Source: a virus. Taken from it: 34,345 bases of DNA. The stretch covers positions 1-34,345 of IMG/VR virus record IMGVR_UViG_3300017746_000060; one strand, 5' to 3'. Positions 25,321 through 34,316 of the stretch are shown in pieces. Position 1 is the stretch's first letter. Every line of letters starts with the position of its first letter. The translations under genes and the position numbers were made by a program. The notes under the pieces were generated by a model. The model had not been told where the DNA came from and made no database searches. It was given only the letters and a program-made list of their open reading frames with translations.

Positions 25321-28119
25321 TTATTTTACTTTTAACATGTTGCGTTTTACAACGTTCTTATTTCCATACGTGTCTTCAGCTTCCAATTGTATCGAGTATT
25401 CACCCGGTTCTTGAAAAATGTAAGTAAGCCACATATTATTATAGTATATATCATTGATTTCTGGGTTAGTTATATTGGTGATAGTCCATATTGGCTTTCT
25501 AGCACCAGGAAACTTAGAAATGTCAGTTGATATAGTTAAATGCGTTGATCTTTCGACCACAGCATAATTTTTAAATACTTTTACATTATCCCATGTTGGA
25601 TTATAGTGGACCACATGTACCTCTCCGCTTATTGCCGAAGTAGGAGATTCTGTGTCTATTGTAACTGATTCAAAATCATAAGTTTTTGAATACTCTTGTC
25701 CACTACATATAATATAGTAAAACTGATCGTTAGTATCTATATCATCGTCAGAATCTATATCTTTAAATACAGGATTGTAGTTAAATTTTGAAATTACAGG
25801 ATCTATTGACGCCTCTAATTCATTTGCAATTAATTTCCAACCATCTACATCATTTATACCAGCTGGTGTTGGAGACATAATCGTATGTGAACCTATTCTT
25901 TCTACGCCAGTCGTTGGGTTCTTATGTGTAATTGCTAATATATCACCCTGTTCGATCCAATCTATTTTAAAAGATGCTGTTAAATCTGGACCAACTCTTA
26001 AGTTGTCCCACCAGTTATGCTCAGTATCTTTCCATCTAAAGCTACATTCATCCCATTGATAAGGTCCAGTAGTTTCTGAATATCCAGTATCTGAAAACAC
26101 ATCGCCAAATCTTCTAACTGTAGAAAATCTAAGACCTTGGTCTTCTTCTAAATGTATATAGTTTGCTCTGTCTAGGGTTTGATATAAAGTTGCAATAGTA
26201 TCTTCTACCCTTTGGGTATTGTCTTGTGGCATATCCCAGTAGCCTCCAGACTTATCCCAATCTAAAGATTTAAGATTCCATGGAGTTGCATTACCCTTTG
26301 CATCAGTCTCTAACCATTTATAGACTCCGTATAATTCTAGTTCTTTTAATTTAACTTCAAAAAGATCTGATTTTTTATAGTAAGACATGTGTCCAAATAA
26401 ATCATACATTCTCATTTCTACTGTGTAGCTTCCAATGTATGGTAAAGTAATTGGTAATCTTTTATAGTCATCAATAACATTGCCGTCAACATCTAAATAA
26501 TCTACAGGCCCTCTATATTCTTGATGGAAATCATTTGGTCCATCGATAATCCACTCAATTTCATATACCCATCTTTTATACCAATTGTTCCAAGTTACTT
26601 TTAAATTCTGATTTGCATCAACTGCATCATCCCATACAAAAGTAGCCTCATCCCAAATATCATCCCAAGACTCAGTAGAATCTAAAATAATAGGACAACC
26701 TATCGGTATATTAGTTTGTGAGAAGTTTTGGTTATATGATTCCATAGATCTATCATGATAAGAATCATAAAAACTTTCAAAAACACTTTTTTCTTCAGAT
26801 CTTTGAATATTTGTTAAACTAGCCTCGTTACCAACTCCTAAGTTTAAGAACGTATCATAACTGCTAGTTGCATCGTTTTGGTCTAATGTAGATTTTAAAA
26901 CCATTGAGGTATCTTCAATAAAAAGATCTCTATCTCTTGGCCATATATCGAACTTAACTCTATGTCCCTCTGAGAAGAATCCAATTGGATTTTGAATCTT
27001 CCACATATTTACATTCTTCTGTGTGAAATAGTCGCCTTCTCCTGTAATATCTACAATTTTAGCTTCGAGGGGTAAAAAATCTCTTTGTAATCTATTCTTT
27101 AAACCGTATAATTTAATTAGGACTTCTTCTGGTGTAAAATCAAAGACTTCATCAACATTAGCAAAATCCCATTGATCGAAAGTTCCATTCGGTTCATTTA
27201 GTCTGTAAACTAATGAGAACCTACTAGTTTTCTTTTGTGTTTTAGAAGGTACTTTAAATCTTAATCTCTTTCTAGTCATCTCACCTCTAACCGATGAGTT
27301 AGGTACTGGGATTGCATGTAGCTTACCAAAAGTTCTTGATGAGTTATCTACATTAATCCAATACTCTTTTAGTGTAATCTTATCATAGCCAAAGAAATCA
27401 ATAGCATTTAAGATTGCTTTATATGTTCCAACAAAAGGTTTAATGTTATTAAGTTCTAATAACATTTCTTTTCTCTTTTGGTTTAGAAGTTGATAATCAG
27501 GATGCATCTCAGAAATATCATGAGACTTAAATATCATAAAGTCTTCTGCTTCTAATGAGGCACCCAAGTTAGCTAATAAAACTCTTAGTCTTTCATCTTC
27601 CGATTCAACCTCTCCATAAAATTCTATTCTTGCGACAATTGAGTCTCCAGATTTAATTTGTAAAATTCTTTTATGAATACCAGGGTTTTCAGAAGATACT
27701 GCAATATTAATTTGTATTCCTGAATTTAAGTTGGTATTAATAGTCTTTAAGTAATTAGCATCTTGTGAAACTATTGTATCAGAAGGTCCAAATCCCCATG
27801 ATTGAGTTTTAAGCTCTTTTACAAACGCGTTCCCGTTTTCATATCGCATACCATACATAATAACATCTGTAGATTGGTCAGGTCTTAAGTTTTCCCAACT
27901 AAAATCTAATGATGTAAGTGTACTGTCTGGAGAAAGTGGTTTATTAATAACGACGTCACCATTATATAGACACTCTTCTAAAATAAACAAATTAACAGTT
28001 TCGTATAGGCTTGCAGATACTTCTGGAAGATATACTTTTCCTGTCCATATATTATCAGCATCCTGAACTAATTGTAGCTCTGATTTTGTGCCATTAAAGA
28101 ATCTTAAATTATTCCACAT
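25321..28119 (-). CDS. Baseplate wedge protein, gp7 / tail protein I-like (932 aa)
   Basis: Comes after the gp6-like gene, as gp7 does in T4 and gpI follows gpJ in P2. The segment at about 210-253, ending FVGTYKAILNAIDFFGYDKI and TLKEYW, has the form of the tail-protein-I core that joins the baseplate to fibres. A Trp-rich middle (DDIWDEATFVWDDAVDAN) and PKD-like strands follow: LPYIGSYTVEMRMYDLFGH near 553-593 and EPGEYSIQLEAEDTYGNKN at the C-terminus. It likely forms wedges with the gp6- and gp25-like proteins and carries the fibres. T4 gp7 is of similar size (about 1030 aa). The start ATG overlaps nothing; TAATATG links it to the 90-aa gene. The gp7 identity rests on order and the short motif. 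Confidence 0.65.
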   Translation of the reverse strand: MWNNLRFFNGTKSELQLVQDADNIWTGKVYLPEVSASLYETVNLFILEECLYNGDVVINKPLSPDSTLTSLDFSWENLRPDQSTDVIMYGMRYENGNAFVKELKTQSWGFGPSDTIVSQDANYLKTINTNLNSGIQINIAVSSENPGIHKRILQIKSGDSIVARIEFYGEVESEDERLRVLLANLGASLEAEDFMIFKSHDISEMHPDYQLLNQKRKEMLLELNNIKPFVGTYKAILNAIDFFGYDKITLKEYWINVDNSSRTFGKLHAIPVPNSSVRGEMTRKRLRFKVPSKTQKKTSRFSLVYRLNEPNGTFDQWDFANVDEVFDFTPEEVLIKLYGLKNRLQRDFLPLEAKIVDITGEGDYFTQKNVNMWKIQNPIGFFSEGHRVKFDIWPRDRDLFIEDTSMVLKSTLDQNDATSSYDTFLNLGVGNEASLTNIQRSEEKSVFESFYDSYHDRSMESYNQNFSQTNIPIGCPIILDSTESWDDIWDEATFVWDDAVDANQNLKVTWNNWYKRWVYEIEWIIDGPNDFHQEYRGPVDYLDVDGNVIDDYKRLPITLPYIGSYTVEMRMYDLFGHMSYYKKSDLFEVKLKELELYGVYKWLETDAKGNATPWNLKSLDWDKSGGYWDMPQDNTQRVEDTIATLYQTLDRANYIHLEEDQGLRFSTVRRFGDVFSDTGYSETTGPYQWDECSFRWKDTEHNWWDNLRVGPDLTASFKIDWIEQGDILAITHKNPTTGVERIGSHTIMSPTPAGINDVDGWKLIANELEASIDPVISKFNYNPVFKDIDSDDDIDTNDQFYYIICSGQEYSKTYDFESVTIDTESPTSAISGEVHVVHYNPTWDNVKVFKNYAVVERSTHLTISTDISKFPGARKPIWTITNITNPEINDIYYNNMWLTYIFQEPGEYSIQLEAEDTYGNKNVVKRNMLKVK

Positions 28120-28120
28120 A

Positions 28121-28393
28121 TTATCTAGTTCTTTCGTCGTCTTTTTCTACTGTAAAGTTACTAAAATTCTTTAAAGATCTAACCTGGTCTAATAGCGCTA
28201 AAAAATAATCATTAACAAATATAAGAAACTCTCTCATTGTTTGATTTCTCCTAATATGAGGAGATATTTGTTTATCAAGCAAACCATGTTTTTTGTAATC
28301 ATACTTAACGTTAACATTATCATCTTTCCTATGTTTGGAAATCTTGTATAATCGTTTACGTCTGTATACTAATAGATCTTTAAATAGACTCAT
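28121..28393 (-). CDS. Small basic protein between gp6- and gp7-like genes (90 aa)
   Basis: No family recognised. The first 45 residues are very basic (LLVYRRKRLYKISKHRK); the second half carries a hydrophobic helix (REFLIFVNDYFLALLDQV) that may pack against a neighbour, and the end is charged. Its stop and ATG sit within one to two bases of the neighbouring wedge genes, so it is expressed with them and is probably a small wedge or assembly component. No catalytic motif is seen. Confidence 0.6.
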   Translation of the reverse strand: MSLFKDLLVYRRKRLYKISKHRKDDNVNVKYDYKKHGLLDKQISPHIRRNQTMREFLIFVNDYFLALLDQVRSLKNFSNFTVEKDDERTR

Positions 28394-30222
28394 TATCTTA
28401 TAGATTTTCTATTTCCAGCTTGTACTCTAGTGTAAATAGTTCTAGGTACTGCAGTTGCGTCAAAGTTAATTGAAAGTGCTGCTTCAGCATTCATTAATGC
28501 ATCATCAACTATTTCATCGCCATCTCTATCTTGCCAGCCACCTCTGAAAACAGCAACCTCTTCTTTATCCATAATAATATCTCCCCATTCATCTAGTCCA
28601 GCTATATCGTATGGTATTTGAGTTGTTTCATCAACATCCACCGTTTTAACTTCTTCTATTTGTTTAAAGAAAATATATTTTTGTTTACCATTACCTATGT
28701 CTTCTAGAACTACAGGCTCTTGTGGTACAACTGTTACAGTCGTAGACACATAATAACCTAATCTTCTTGCAGTTTCTTCAGTCTCAGATATAAATCTTAC
28801 ATTAACCGCATCGATGCCGTCGATTGATTCTAAGATATACACAATATCAGACTTAGGTAGTTTATCTCTTCTTGTAACGTTTAGCATATAATCACTTACT
28901 GCTCTTCTAACGTTAATAAATATTTCTTGTTTAGTATATCCTTCAAAATATCTAATATTAATATCCATACTATATTTTCTAATCTGTGGTTTTACAAATA
29001 CTACTTCAGTCGTAACCATTTGCTGTCCACTATCTTGAATGACTTGTGACATTTTATCATATTCATTTTGATCAAAAAACATTTCATTTATTGGGATCGA
29101 AAAATAATCCTGATCTGCTAATAACTTTCTTCTAGCATCTGGTATTGCAAAAATGTAAATTACATTGTCATCATCTAAATATTGATCCGCAGTCGTATTA
29201 TAGGCATCCACATACGAGAACATCCCATATCTTGATAAGAAATACTCATAGTTATCTGGAGTTGCTAAAACGTATGATTTAGAAGCCAGGGGCGCCATTA
29301 ACTTAGTAAACTCAGACGACTCTTTATCTGCTCCCATTTTAGGAGAAGAAGTTACTGTTAATTCTAAATATTCATTTAAATCAAACTCATTACCGTTTGA
29401 ATCAGAACCTTCTGCGTCCCATTTAAAAATAATATCTTGTGCATCATCTAAGTTACCTTGGAAACCTACATGCTTAAGATATTCTACCTCAATTAAATTA
29501 CCAGCACCTGGTATAGCACCAAAGTTACCAGTTCCAAAATAAACATCTAATCCACCGGAAATACCAGTTTTAAGAATATACGCCTTTTCGTTACTTAATA
29601 GATCGTACATAGAATCATGTTTTGTCCACTTCTCACCATTAACTGAAACGCTAACTTTAGAATGATCTGTTAAAGAGGCTGTTTGTACATTATATGATTG
29701 CATTGACTCTCCAGTTCCAGTAAAGGTTTGAGATTCAAATTTACCCTGAACAATTGCACATTTTATAGCGTACTTATTTGACTTTTCTAATCTAAATCTA
29801 TCTTGCGAAGTTAATAGAGTATACATTAATCCATTTAGTTCACATTTTAACTCTGATCTTGCATCAATATTTAATCCTGTTCCTGCAATTTTACCAAGAT
29901 CTGCTCCAACTGCCCATTTAAATTCAATCTCACCAGTTGCTGCAAATCCTCTAGTTGCATCATGGCCTGTCAATCTAGACATACCATATATTGATTCTGG
30001 TTGTTGTGCAGTATATATGTTTTGTTCTACTAAAGAGTCTTCTATATAGAACATAATTAACTCACCTAACTCAGCCATAACAGAAATAATCTGAGCAAAT
30101 GGAGATGCTTCAGTAAATAAGGTATTCGCACGCTTGTAAACTCTTGCGATATATGTTCGAGCATCGGTCTTAATTTGATTAGCCGATGTTCTTAGTGTGC
30201 TTAAAAATTTTAATTCTGCCAT
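28393..30222 (-). CDS. Baseplate wedge protein, gp6 / J-like
   Basis: The 609-residue protein matches the size of T4 gp6 (660 aa), the ring-forming wedge protein that opens the baseplate. The start has the usual helical region (YIARVYKRANTLFTEASPFA ... LVEQNIYTAQQPESIYGMSR). Next come a beta domain (GFAATGEIEFKW) and the J-like core with PDNYEYFLSRYGMFSYVDAY. A second J-type feature, QIRKYSMDINIRYFEGYTKQ followed by RRAVSDYMLN and DIVYILESIDGIDAVNVRFI (about 457-477), is characteristic of the family. It follows the gp25-like gene by seven bases, the order seen in many contractile tails. The gp6/J assignment is firm at family level. Confidence 0.85.
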   Translation of the reverse strand: MAELKFLSTLRTSANQIKTDARTYIARVYKRANTLFTEASPFAQIISVMAELGELIMFYIEDSLVEQNIYTAQQPESIYGMSRLTGHDATRGFAATGEIEFKWAVGADLGKIAGTGLNIDARSELKCELNGLMYTLLTSQDRFRLEKSNKYAIKCAIVQGKFESQTFTGTGESMQSYNVQTASLTDHSKVSVSVNGEKWTKHDSMYDLLSNEKAYILKTGISGGLDVYFGTGNFGAIPGAGNLIEVEYLKHVGFQGNLDDAQDIIFKWDAEGSDSNGNEFDLNEYLELTVTSSPKMGADKESSEFTKLMAPLASKSYVLATPDNYEYFLSRYGMFSYVDAYNTTADQYLDDDNVIYIFAIPDARRKLLADQDYFSIPINEMFFDQNEYDKMSQVIQDSGQQMVTTEVVFVKPQIRKYSMDINIRYFEGYTKQEIFINVRRAVSDYMLNVTRRDKLPKSDIVYILESIDGIDAVNVRFISETEETARRLGYYVSTTVTVVPQEPVVLEDIGNGKQKYIFFKQIEEVKTVDVDETTQIPYDIAGLDEWGDIIMDKEEVAVFRGGWQDRDGDEIVDDALMNAEAALSINFDATAVPRTIYTRVQAGNRKSIR

Positions 30223-30229
30223 TAGTTAT

Positions 30230-30586
30230 TTATCTTAAATTTACTTTGATTATATACTCGTTATTAACAGTAATATCAATGAACGCAATATCTCTAACTT
30301 CACCACGCATAAACTTAACGCTTACACTGGTTCTGTACTTTCTAGAAAGAGGTACGTAATTAGCTAGTTGGCCTTGTATTTCATTTTTAATTTGAAATTC
30401 ATTTTGACCTAAACTATATACAATATCTTCTAAGTTACAACCAAACCCTGGAGTACCTAAAACATCTCTCTTTCTTGTGAAAAGAGCTGTTTCTATTTGA
30501 GCCAACAATTGTTCAATTTCACTTACGTTTTGAACAATCCCTGTCTGATAGTTAGGGTCTCCTATATATTTTATATAAAAATCCAT
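30230..30586 (-). CDS. Baseplate wedge protein, gp25-like
   Basis: Small (118 aa) protein of the gp25/lysozyme-like baseplate family that nucleates sheath assembly by seeding the sheath mesh. The family signature is RKRDVLGTPGFGCNLEDIVY (residues 38-57), equivalent to the G-x-P-x-FG-x-x-L motif, followed by an amphipathic helix (EIQGQLANYVPLSRKYRTSV) and two closing strands (DIAFIDITVNNEYIIKVNL). It lies directly upstream of the gp6-like gene. The lysozyme-like name refers to sequence similarity; this family is structural, not enzymatic. The leader is AT-rich (ACATATATAA) with no Shine-Dalgarno sequence. Confidence 0.85.
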   Translation of the reverse strand: MDFYIKYIGDPNYQTGIVQNVSEIEQLLAQIETALFTRKRDVLGTPGFGCNLEDIVYSLGQNEFQIKNEIQGQLANYVPLSRKYRTSVSVKFMRGEVRDIAFIDITVNNEYIIKVNLR

Positions 30587-30606
30587 TTATATATGTATTC
30601 TACTTT

Positions 30607-31449
30607 TTATGAGTGGAACATCCAGTCCACTCCTTCGTCTCCCTTTATCTCCTCAATAATTGACTCTAATTCGGTGTCTCCCATGTCTTTTATTGCGTCG
30701 TAGTCGAATTCCACATTACCAGGTAATGCAAACTTAAAAATACCAAGCTTAGCGCCTAGTGATTGCTTAATCTTAGCAGAACAATATCTAAAAAAGATTT
30801 CGTCGTCAAATAGTGCACAATCCGGAATCGTTTCGTACACATCAAGTATTAGATCTCCCTTCGGAGTATCTCCCATAATCTTTAATTCTCCAGTCAGTCT
30901 AGAGTATTGAAAAGAAATAGGGTTTTCTAAAATCTGTCTAGCCATATCTGCTAAAGACTGATTTAATACATAATATTCTAATTCAGCTGCAGACTCTGCT
31001 GCTCCAGAGCCATCGTACATACCTCTAAATAACATCTTCTCGATAGCGAAATCTCCACCACCCTGGAATCTTACATCTAATCCACCACCGGTTGAGTTCC
31101 AACCAGATGCTATATCATGTACTCCAAATACTGAAAATACAGAACCAGATCCATCTACACTTGCTCCAGGTAAATTTAATGTTCTATTAGTTTTAAAGTA
31201 TTGGCTACTAAATACCGAGTGCGGTACATGATAATAGTTTTCTAAAACAGAATCTTCATAGTTTTTATAGAACCATTTCTTAGCTCTTTTAACTATATTA
31301 ATAATTTCTCTTTGTGGTAAATTCACTGGCACCATACACGCCCCTGTTAGTTCATCACCTAACTCTTGTAAAAAGGCATTTAAGCAACTATCACCAAAGG
31401 ATCTCCCGGTGTTTAAATTACTATCATTACCACTTCTAATTTCACTCAT
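30607..31449 (-). CDS. Neck protein, gp13-like
   Basis: Closes the head and links it to the tail. The 280-residue length is near T4 gp13 (309 aa). The second half follows the known pattern of gp13 from marine T4-like phages: ELEYYVLNQSLADMARQILE, then FQYSRLTGELKIMGDTPKGD, then DLILDVYETIPDCALFDDEI, then a helix AKIKQSLGAKLGIFKFALPG ending NVEFDYDAIKDM and an acidic helix. The first 60 residues are helical (REIINIVKRAKKWFYKNYED), as in the family. A Gly-rich loop (GWNSTGGGLDVRFQGGGDFA) is larger than I would expect. The gene overlaps neither neighbour but follows the amidoligase by one base, so the enzyme and the neck protein are made together. Confidence 0.7.
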   Translation of the reverse strand: MSEIRSGNDSNLNTGRSFGDSCLNAFLQELGDELTGACMVPVNLPQREIINIVKRAKKWFYKNYEDSVLENYYHVPHSVFSSQYFKTNRTLNLPGASVDGSGSVFSVFGVHDIASGWNSTGGGLDVRFQGGGDFAIEKMLFRGMYDGSGAAESAAELEYYVLNQSLADMARQILENPISFQYSRLTGELKIMGDTPKGDLILDVYETIPDCALFDDEIFFRYCSAKIKQSLGAKLGIFKFALPGNVEFDYDAIKDMGDTELESIIEEIKGDEGVDWMFHS

Positions 31450-31450
31450 T

Positions 31451-32764
31451 TTATGATTTTATTTTTTTACTTACCACAACTTCAGTTTCATCTGAAAATC
31501 TAGCATTAGGTCCAACTCCGCCTTCTCTAAATATGCCGCCTTCCATTCTACCTTTAAAAATACCATCTCGTCCAAAAACAAAACAGTTTTTTACTGTTAC
31601 GCTGCCGTGTACAAAACAAGATTCTACTTTAGAATCCATGATTTCACACCCTTTATATATTTGTGATCTTAATATTTGTGCTCCGTTTACTTGACCACCG
31701 TATATTTCACTATTTTCTATATTACCTGATAGCTCACAATCAATAAATTCAAAACCGTCTAGCAAATATGCTACTTTAAATTTACCATCTTTAACTTGGA
31801 CTGTTGAATAGTCTGAGTCGTAATTAATTATACCTTCTTCCATTGTACCATTTGATAGCAAATCTAATACTTTATGTTTAAATCTATCCCATTGTACGTT
31901 AATTACCGTAGGATCTGATTGTAAATCTACTAATATATCTATCTTAGGCCAATATTTATTTACGGCGGTATAATCTCTTAACATTGCCATTAGAGGTTCA
32001 TTCTTTCTTAAAATACGTTGTAACTCGATTTTATTAGCAGAATTAAACCTTGGATCTCTACAAGACCTCCAAATTGCTAAGATAAATCTATCCGCTAGAG
32101 TTAAAATATCTTCTTGTCTCTTCTCATAATCTTTACCGCCAATATATCTAAATTCTAAATAATTACTTTGAGCTTTTTCAAAGTTAATACCATAATATTT
32201 AGTATTAGCAAAAGTAAAGTTGTCCTTATTAATTAAATCAGCATTATAGTAAAACGCTTCATGTTTAGGCATAATCCATTTAATAGACTTCGCATAAGTA
32301 GAATCTTCTCTATTTGGAAAATACTTATACACACGATCTTCGTCAAACTCAAGTATGAATTTCAACACATCCATGTGCTGGATCATATTTGGTTCTTCTA
32401 AATAATCCGGATTGAATGACATATTAAGGTGGATCGATGCTCGATCAGATGTGTAACCGTTTTCACGAATCCATCCTAACATTTTAACAATAACTAACCT
32501 AGCATTTCTATAAGGCATAGGACCAGTTACTAATTCAATTAGCCCAGCACCACCAGACATATCTGGTTCCATCTTGAACACATCTGCTGACGGTACAAAA
32601 TCTGAATGAGCCTTTTCTTCTAGTTGAATCTTTCTATCTAAAAGTTCAGATAAAGACTTTTGAGTCTTTTTTAATTCTAGATTAGAATAGAACTCAAATT
32701 CTATGCCCATTTGGCTGGCAGCTAGTACCTCGTGCCTTGTTGAATTGCTTTTTAACTTTTGCAT
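31451..32764 (-). CDS. Amidoligase-like enzyme with C-terminal beta-helix
   Basis: Resembles the glutamine-synthetase-fold amidoligase family, ATP-dependent enzymes that form amide bonds between carboxyl and amino groups. Expected motifs appear in order: GIEFEF (Glu22, Glu24; metal-binding pair), KMEPDMSGGAGLIELVTGPM (64-83, Glu77), a HxN motif in ASIHLNMSF (His112, Asn114) and YLEFRYIGG (Glu204, Arg206). Residues 210-335 are helical. From 338 to 416 short Cys/Gly-containing strand repeats (FIDCELSGN, IENSEIYGG, ILRSQIYKG, CFVHGSV, CFVFGRD) suggest a beta-helix, unusual for this family. It lies between the S1-like and neck genes, ahead of the baseplate genes, and a promoter-like box is upstream. 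Substrate is unknown: a virion protein, host wall peptide or surface polymer are options. The domain call is from motifs only. Confidence 0.65.
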   Translation of the reverse strand: MQKLKSNSTRHEVLAASQMGIEFEFYSNLELKKTQKSLSELLDRKIQLEEKAHSDFVPSADVFKMEPDMSGGAGLIELVTGPMPYRNARLVIVKMLGWIRENGYTSDRASIHLNMSFNPDYLEEPNMIQHMDVLKFILEFDEDRVYKYFPNREDSTYAKSIKWIMPKHEAFYYNADLINKDNFTFANTKYYGINFEKAQSNYLEFRYIGGKDYEKRQEDILTLADRFILAIWRSCRDPRFNSANKIELQRILRKNEPLMAMLRDYTAVNKYWPKIDILVDLQSDPTVINVQWDRFKHKVLDLLSNGTMEEGIINYDSDYSTVQVKDGKFKVAYLLDGFEFIDCELSGNIENSEIYGGQVNGAQILRSQIYKGCEIMDSKVESCFVHGSVTVKNCFVFGRDGIFKGRMEGGIFREGGVGPNARFSDETEVVVSKKIKS

Positions 32765-32787
32765 TAATTAAGAGTATGATATTACTT

Positions 32788-32800
32788 TTCAATATATATC
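32788..32800 (-). promoter_or_regulatory. Candidate promoter box GATATATATTGAA upstream of the amidoligase
   Basis: It keeps GATATATA of the box shared by the S1-like and 64-aa genes, then diverges. The 13-base window ends 23 bases before the ATG at 32764. It is the weakest of the four boxes and would head the long unit ending with the 1218-aa gene. Confidence 0.35.
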
Positions 32801-32817
32801 AAACTCTGTGGCAATAG

Positions 32818-34107
32818 TTATTGGGGTAGTTTAAGAAATACCTTCATTGAGTCCTCGTCGATCCTAGTAATTTGTACTTCGATCTCATCTCCAACTCTGT
32901 AGGTATCTAATATATCACCTGGCAACTCACTAACATGTAGCAATCCTGTTACACCATCTTCGATGTTTACAAAGACTCCATATTCTTTTTTAGTCTTAAT
33001 TTTAGCCTTAACAACTGATGGTATTTGATACCTTGTAGAAATATTAATCCAAGGGTTAACTGTTGTAGTTTCCTTTTGAGTTAATGTAATCTTGCTGTTA
33101 GTGATAATATCTTTTACAAAGAAGTTAATTGGCTCTCCTGGCTTAATTTCCCTAGCTTTGAATTTAGCTGAAGTTTCTTCATCAAGTTCATTTGTATGAA
33201 TCATACCTGTTAAACACTTATTAAATTCAACAAATACTCCGTATTTTGCAGTACCTGTTACTAAACCTGATTTAGGCTCATCAAGTGTTTGTTTTAAATC
33301 ATTAATAGAGCTTGGTATTAGAGCTTGTAAATATTTTCTATGTGAAACCACTAAAGTACCTCGATCTGGTGAGAAGCTTACTGGTACAACATATAATTCT
33401 TCTCCAACGATAGAACTAAAGTCTGATAATTTATTAATACCTGCAAGCGATCCTGGCATAAAGCAATCTACGCCTTGTACTTTTACAATATAACCACCAT
33501 TCTCAATCATATTATTCACTGTACCGATCCAGGCAGTATTGCCCTCGTTGATCGCAGCTCTAAGATCCATGAATGTTTTATGTTTTACACCACCAGTAAT
33601 AGTTCCAGTTAATGTACCTTTAGTTTCTGTAATTAAAACTGCAGTTTCCGCTCCAGGTAAAAGTTGTCTAACTTCCTCTGATTCTTTATTAGCCTTAACA
33701 TAAACTAATTCTCTATAGTTAATGTCTATTGTAATCCATTCTTCAGTCACACCATGTATTGTACCTTCATGAATTTCACCTGCAAATAACTGAGGCTTGA
33801 TGTCCATGCTAGCACCTTTCATAATATCGTACAATTCTTGAGCATAAGGCTCGCGAGAGAATACTTGATCTCCGTCTTGTGTCTTAATATGTGGATTTGC
33901 TGTTCGGGTTGCTGTTATACAAGTTGCTTCGTAAGCTTCCCATTTGAATTCCCCTGATTCATCATAAAATTCTGAAAAATCATTACCATCATCTTCTTTC
34001 TTTTCGGTAACTTCTTGGGTTGGAGTTTGAACTGTTTCTTTTACTAGTTCTACGGTTGTTGCCTCTTGGGCTGAAGTGTTTATTCTTCGTCTTTTTTTGT
34101 CTGACAT
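32818..34107 (-). CDS. Ribosomal protein S1-like RNA-binding protein
   Basis: 429-residue protein with a Lys/Arg start (MSDKKRRRIN), an acidic linker (31-55), then four OB-fold S1-type domains: about 108-172, 190-258 (IGTVNNMIENGGYIVKV then CFMPGSLAG), 276-345 (GLVTGTAKYGVFVEFNKCLT) and 360-428 (VVKAKIKTKKEYGVFVNIED ... TGLLHVSELPGD). Domains 2 to 4 carry the G-x-V-x-x-G-F/V-x-V pattern of S1. Bacterial S1 has about six such domains, so this is a shortened version that could bind ribosome or mRNA. It is the first gene of the leftward block, with a promoter-like box 25 bases upstream. A role in steering host ribosomes to phage mRNAs is inference; a transcription or RNA-stability factor is the alternative. 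Confidence 0.85.
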   Translation of the reverse strand: MSDKKRRRINTSAQEATTVELVKETVQTPTQEVTEKKEDDGNDFSEFYDESGEFKWEAYEATCITATRTANPHIKTQDGDQVFSREPYAQELYDIMKGASMDIKPQLFAGEIHEGTIHGVTEEWITIDINYRELVYVKANKESEEVRQLLPGAETAVLITETKGTLTGTITGGVKHKTFMDLRAAINEGNTAWIGTVNNMIENGGYIVKVQGVDCFMPGSLAGINKLSDFSSIVGEELYVVPVSFSPDRGTLVVSHRKYLQALIPSSINDLKQTLDEPKSGLVTGTAKYGVFVEFNKCLTGMIHTNELDEETSAKFKAREIKPGEPINFFVKDIITNSKITLTQKETTTVNPWINISTRYQIPSVVKAKIKTKKEYGVFVNIEDGVTGLLHVSELPGDILDTYRVGDEIEVQITRIDEDSMKVFLKLPQ

Positions 34108-34132
34108 TTATTTTTTATTTAAAAGGTATTAA

Positions 34133-34145
34133 CATATTATATATC
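34133..34145 (-). promoter_or_regulatory. Candidate phage promoter box GATATATAATATG
   Basis: It ends 25 bases before the ATG of the S1-like gene, the same spacing as the GATATATAATAAG box before the 64-aa gene. Match is 12 of 13 bases between the two. Confidence 0.5.
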
Positions 34146-34196
34146 TACTCACCCACACGTTTTATCCATGTTGTTTTTTCTTAATTTGCAGGGTTT

Positions 34197-34208
34197 CATA
34201 TAAGTTAT
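34197..34208. promoter_or_regulatory. Shared intergenic element CATATAAGTTAT (copy 2)
   Basis: Identical to 2628-2639. Downstream on the + strand, AGCTC-AAAAA-GAGTT (34215-34229) can form a five-pair stem with G-U and leads into GGCTTTTC. It lies between the divergent S1-like and + strand genes, so it might act for either direction. Confidence 0.4.
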
Positions 34209-34261
34209 TTATCTAGCTCAAAAAGAGTTGGCTTTTCTTACAAAATAAGTACCAAATAATT

Positions 34262-34316
34262 TTTTTATGTCAATTATTTTTCGTATATTAGTACTGTAAT
34301 TAAAACTAAATAATAT
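34262..34316 (+). promoter_or_regulatory. Possible host-type promoter for the + strand gene
   Basis: TATATTAG (34284-34291) is one base from the Bacteroidota -7 consensus TAnnTTTG. No clear TTTG lies at the -33 position. It is followed by an A/T-only leader (ending AAATAATAT) before the ATG, without a Shine-Dalgarno sequence. Low confidence. Confidence 0.3.

Noticed and set aside
24793-25335. 180-aa open frame on the + strand
   Set aside because: It lies wholly opposite the fibre-like 187-aa gene, which fits the operon spacing. Hydrophobic Val/Thr-rich content is what the complement of a Ser/Thr/Ala-rich gene gives.
34215-34235. Intrinsic terminator
   Set aside because: The stem has only five pairs including a G-U, and the T-run is interrupted; not enough to call.
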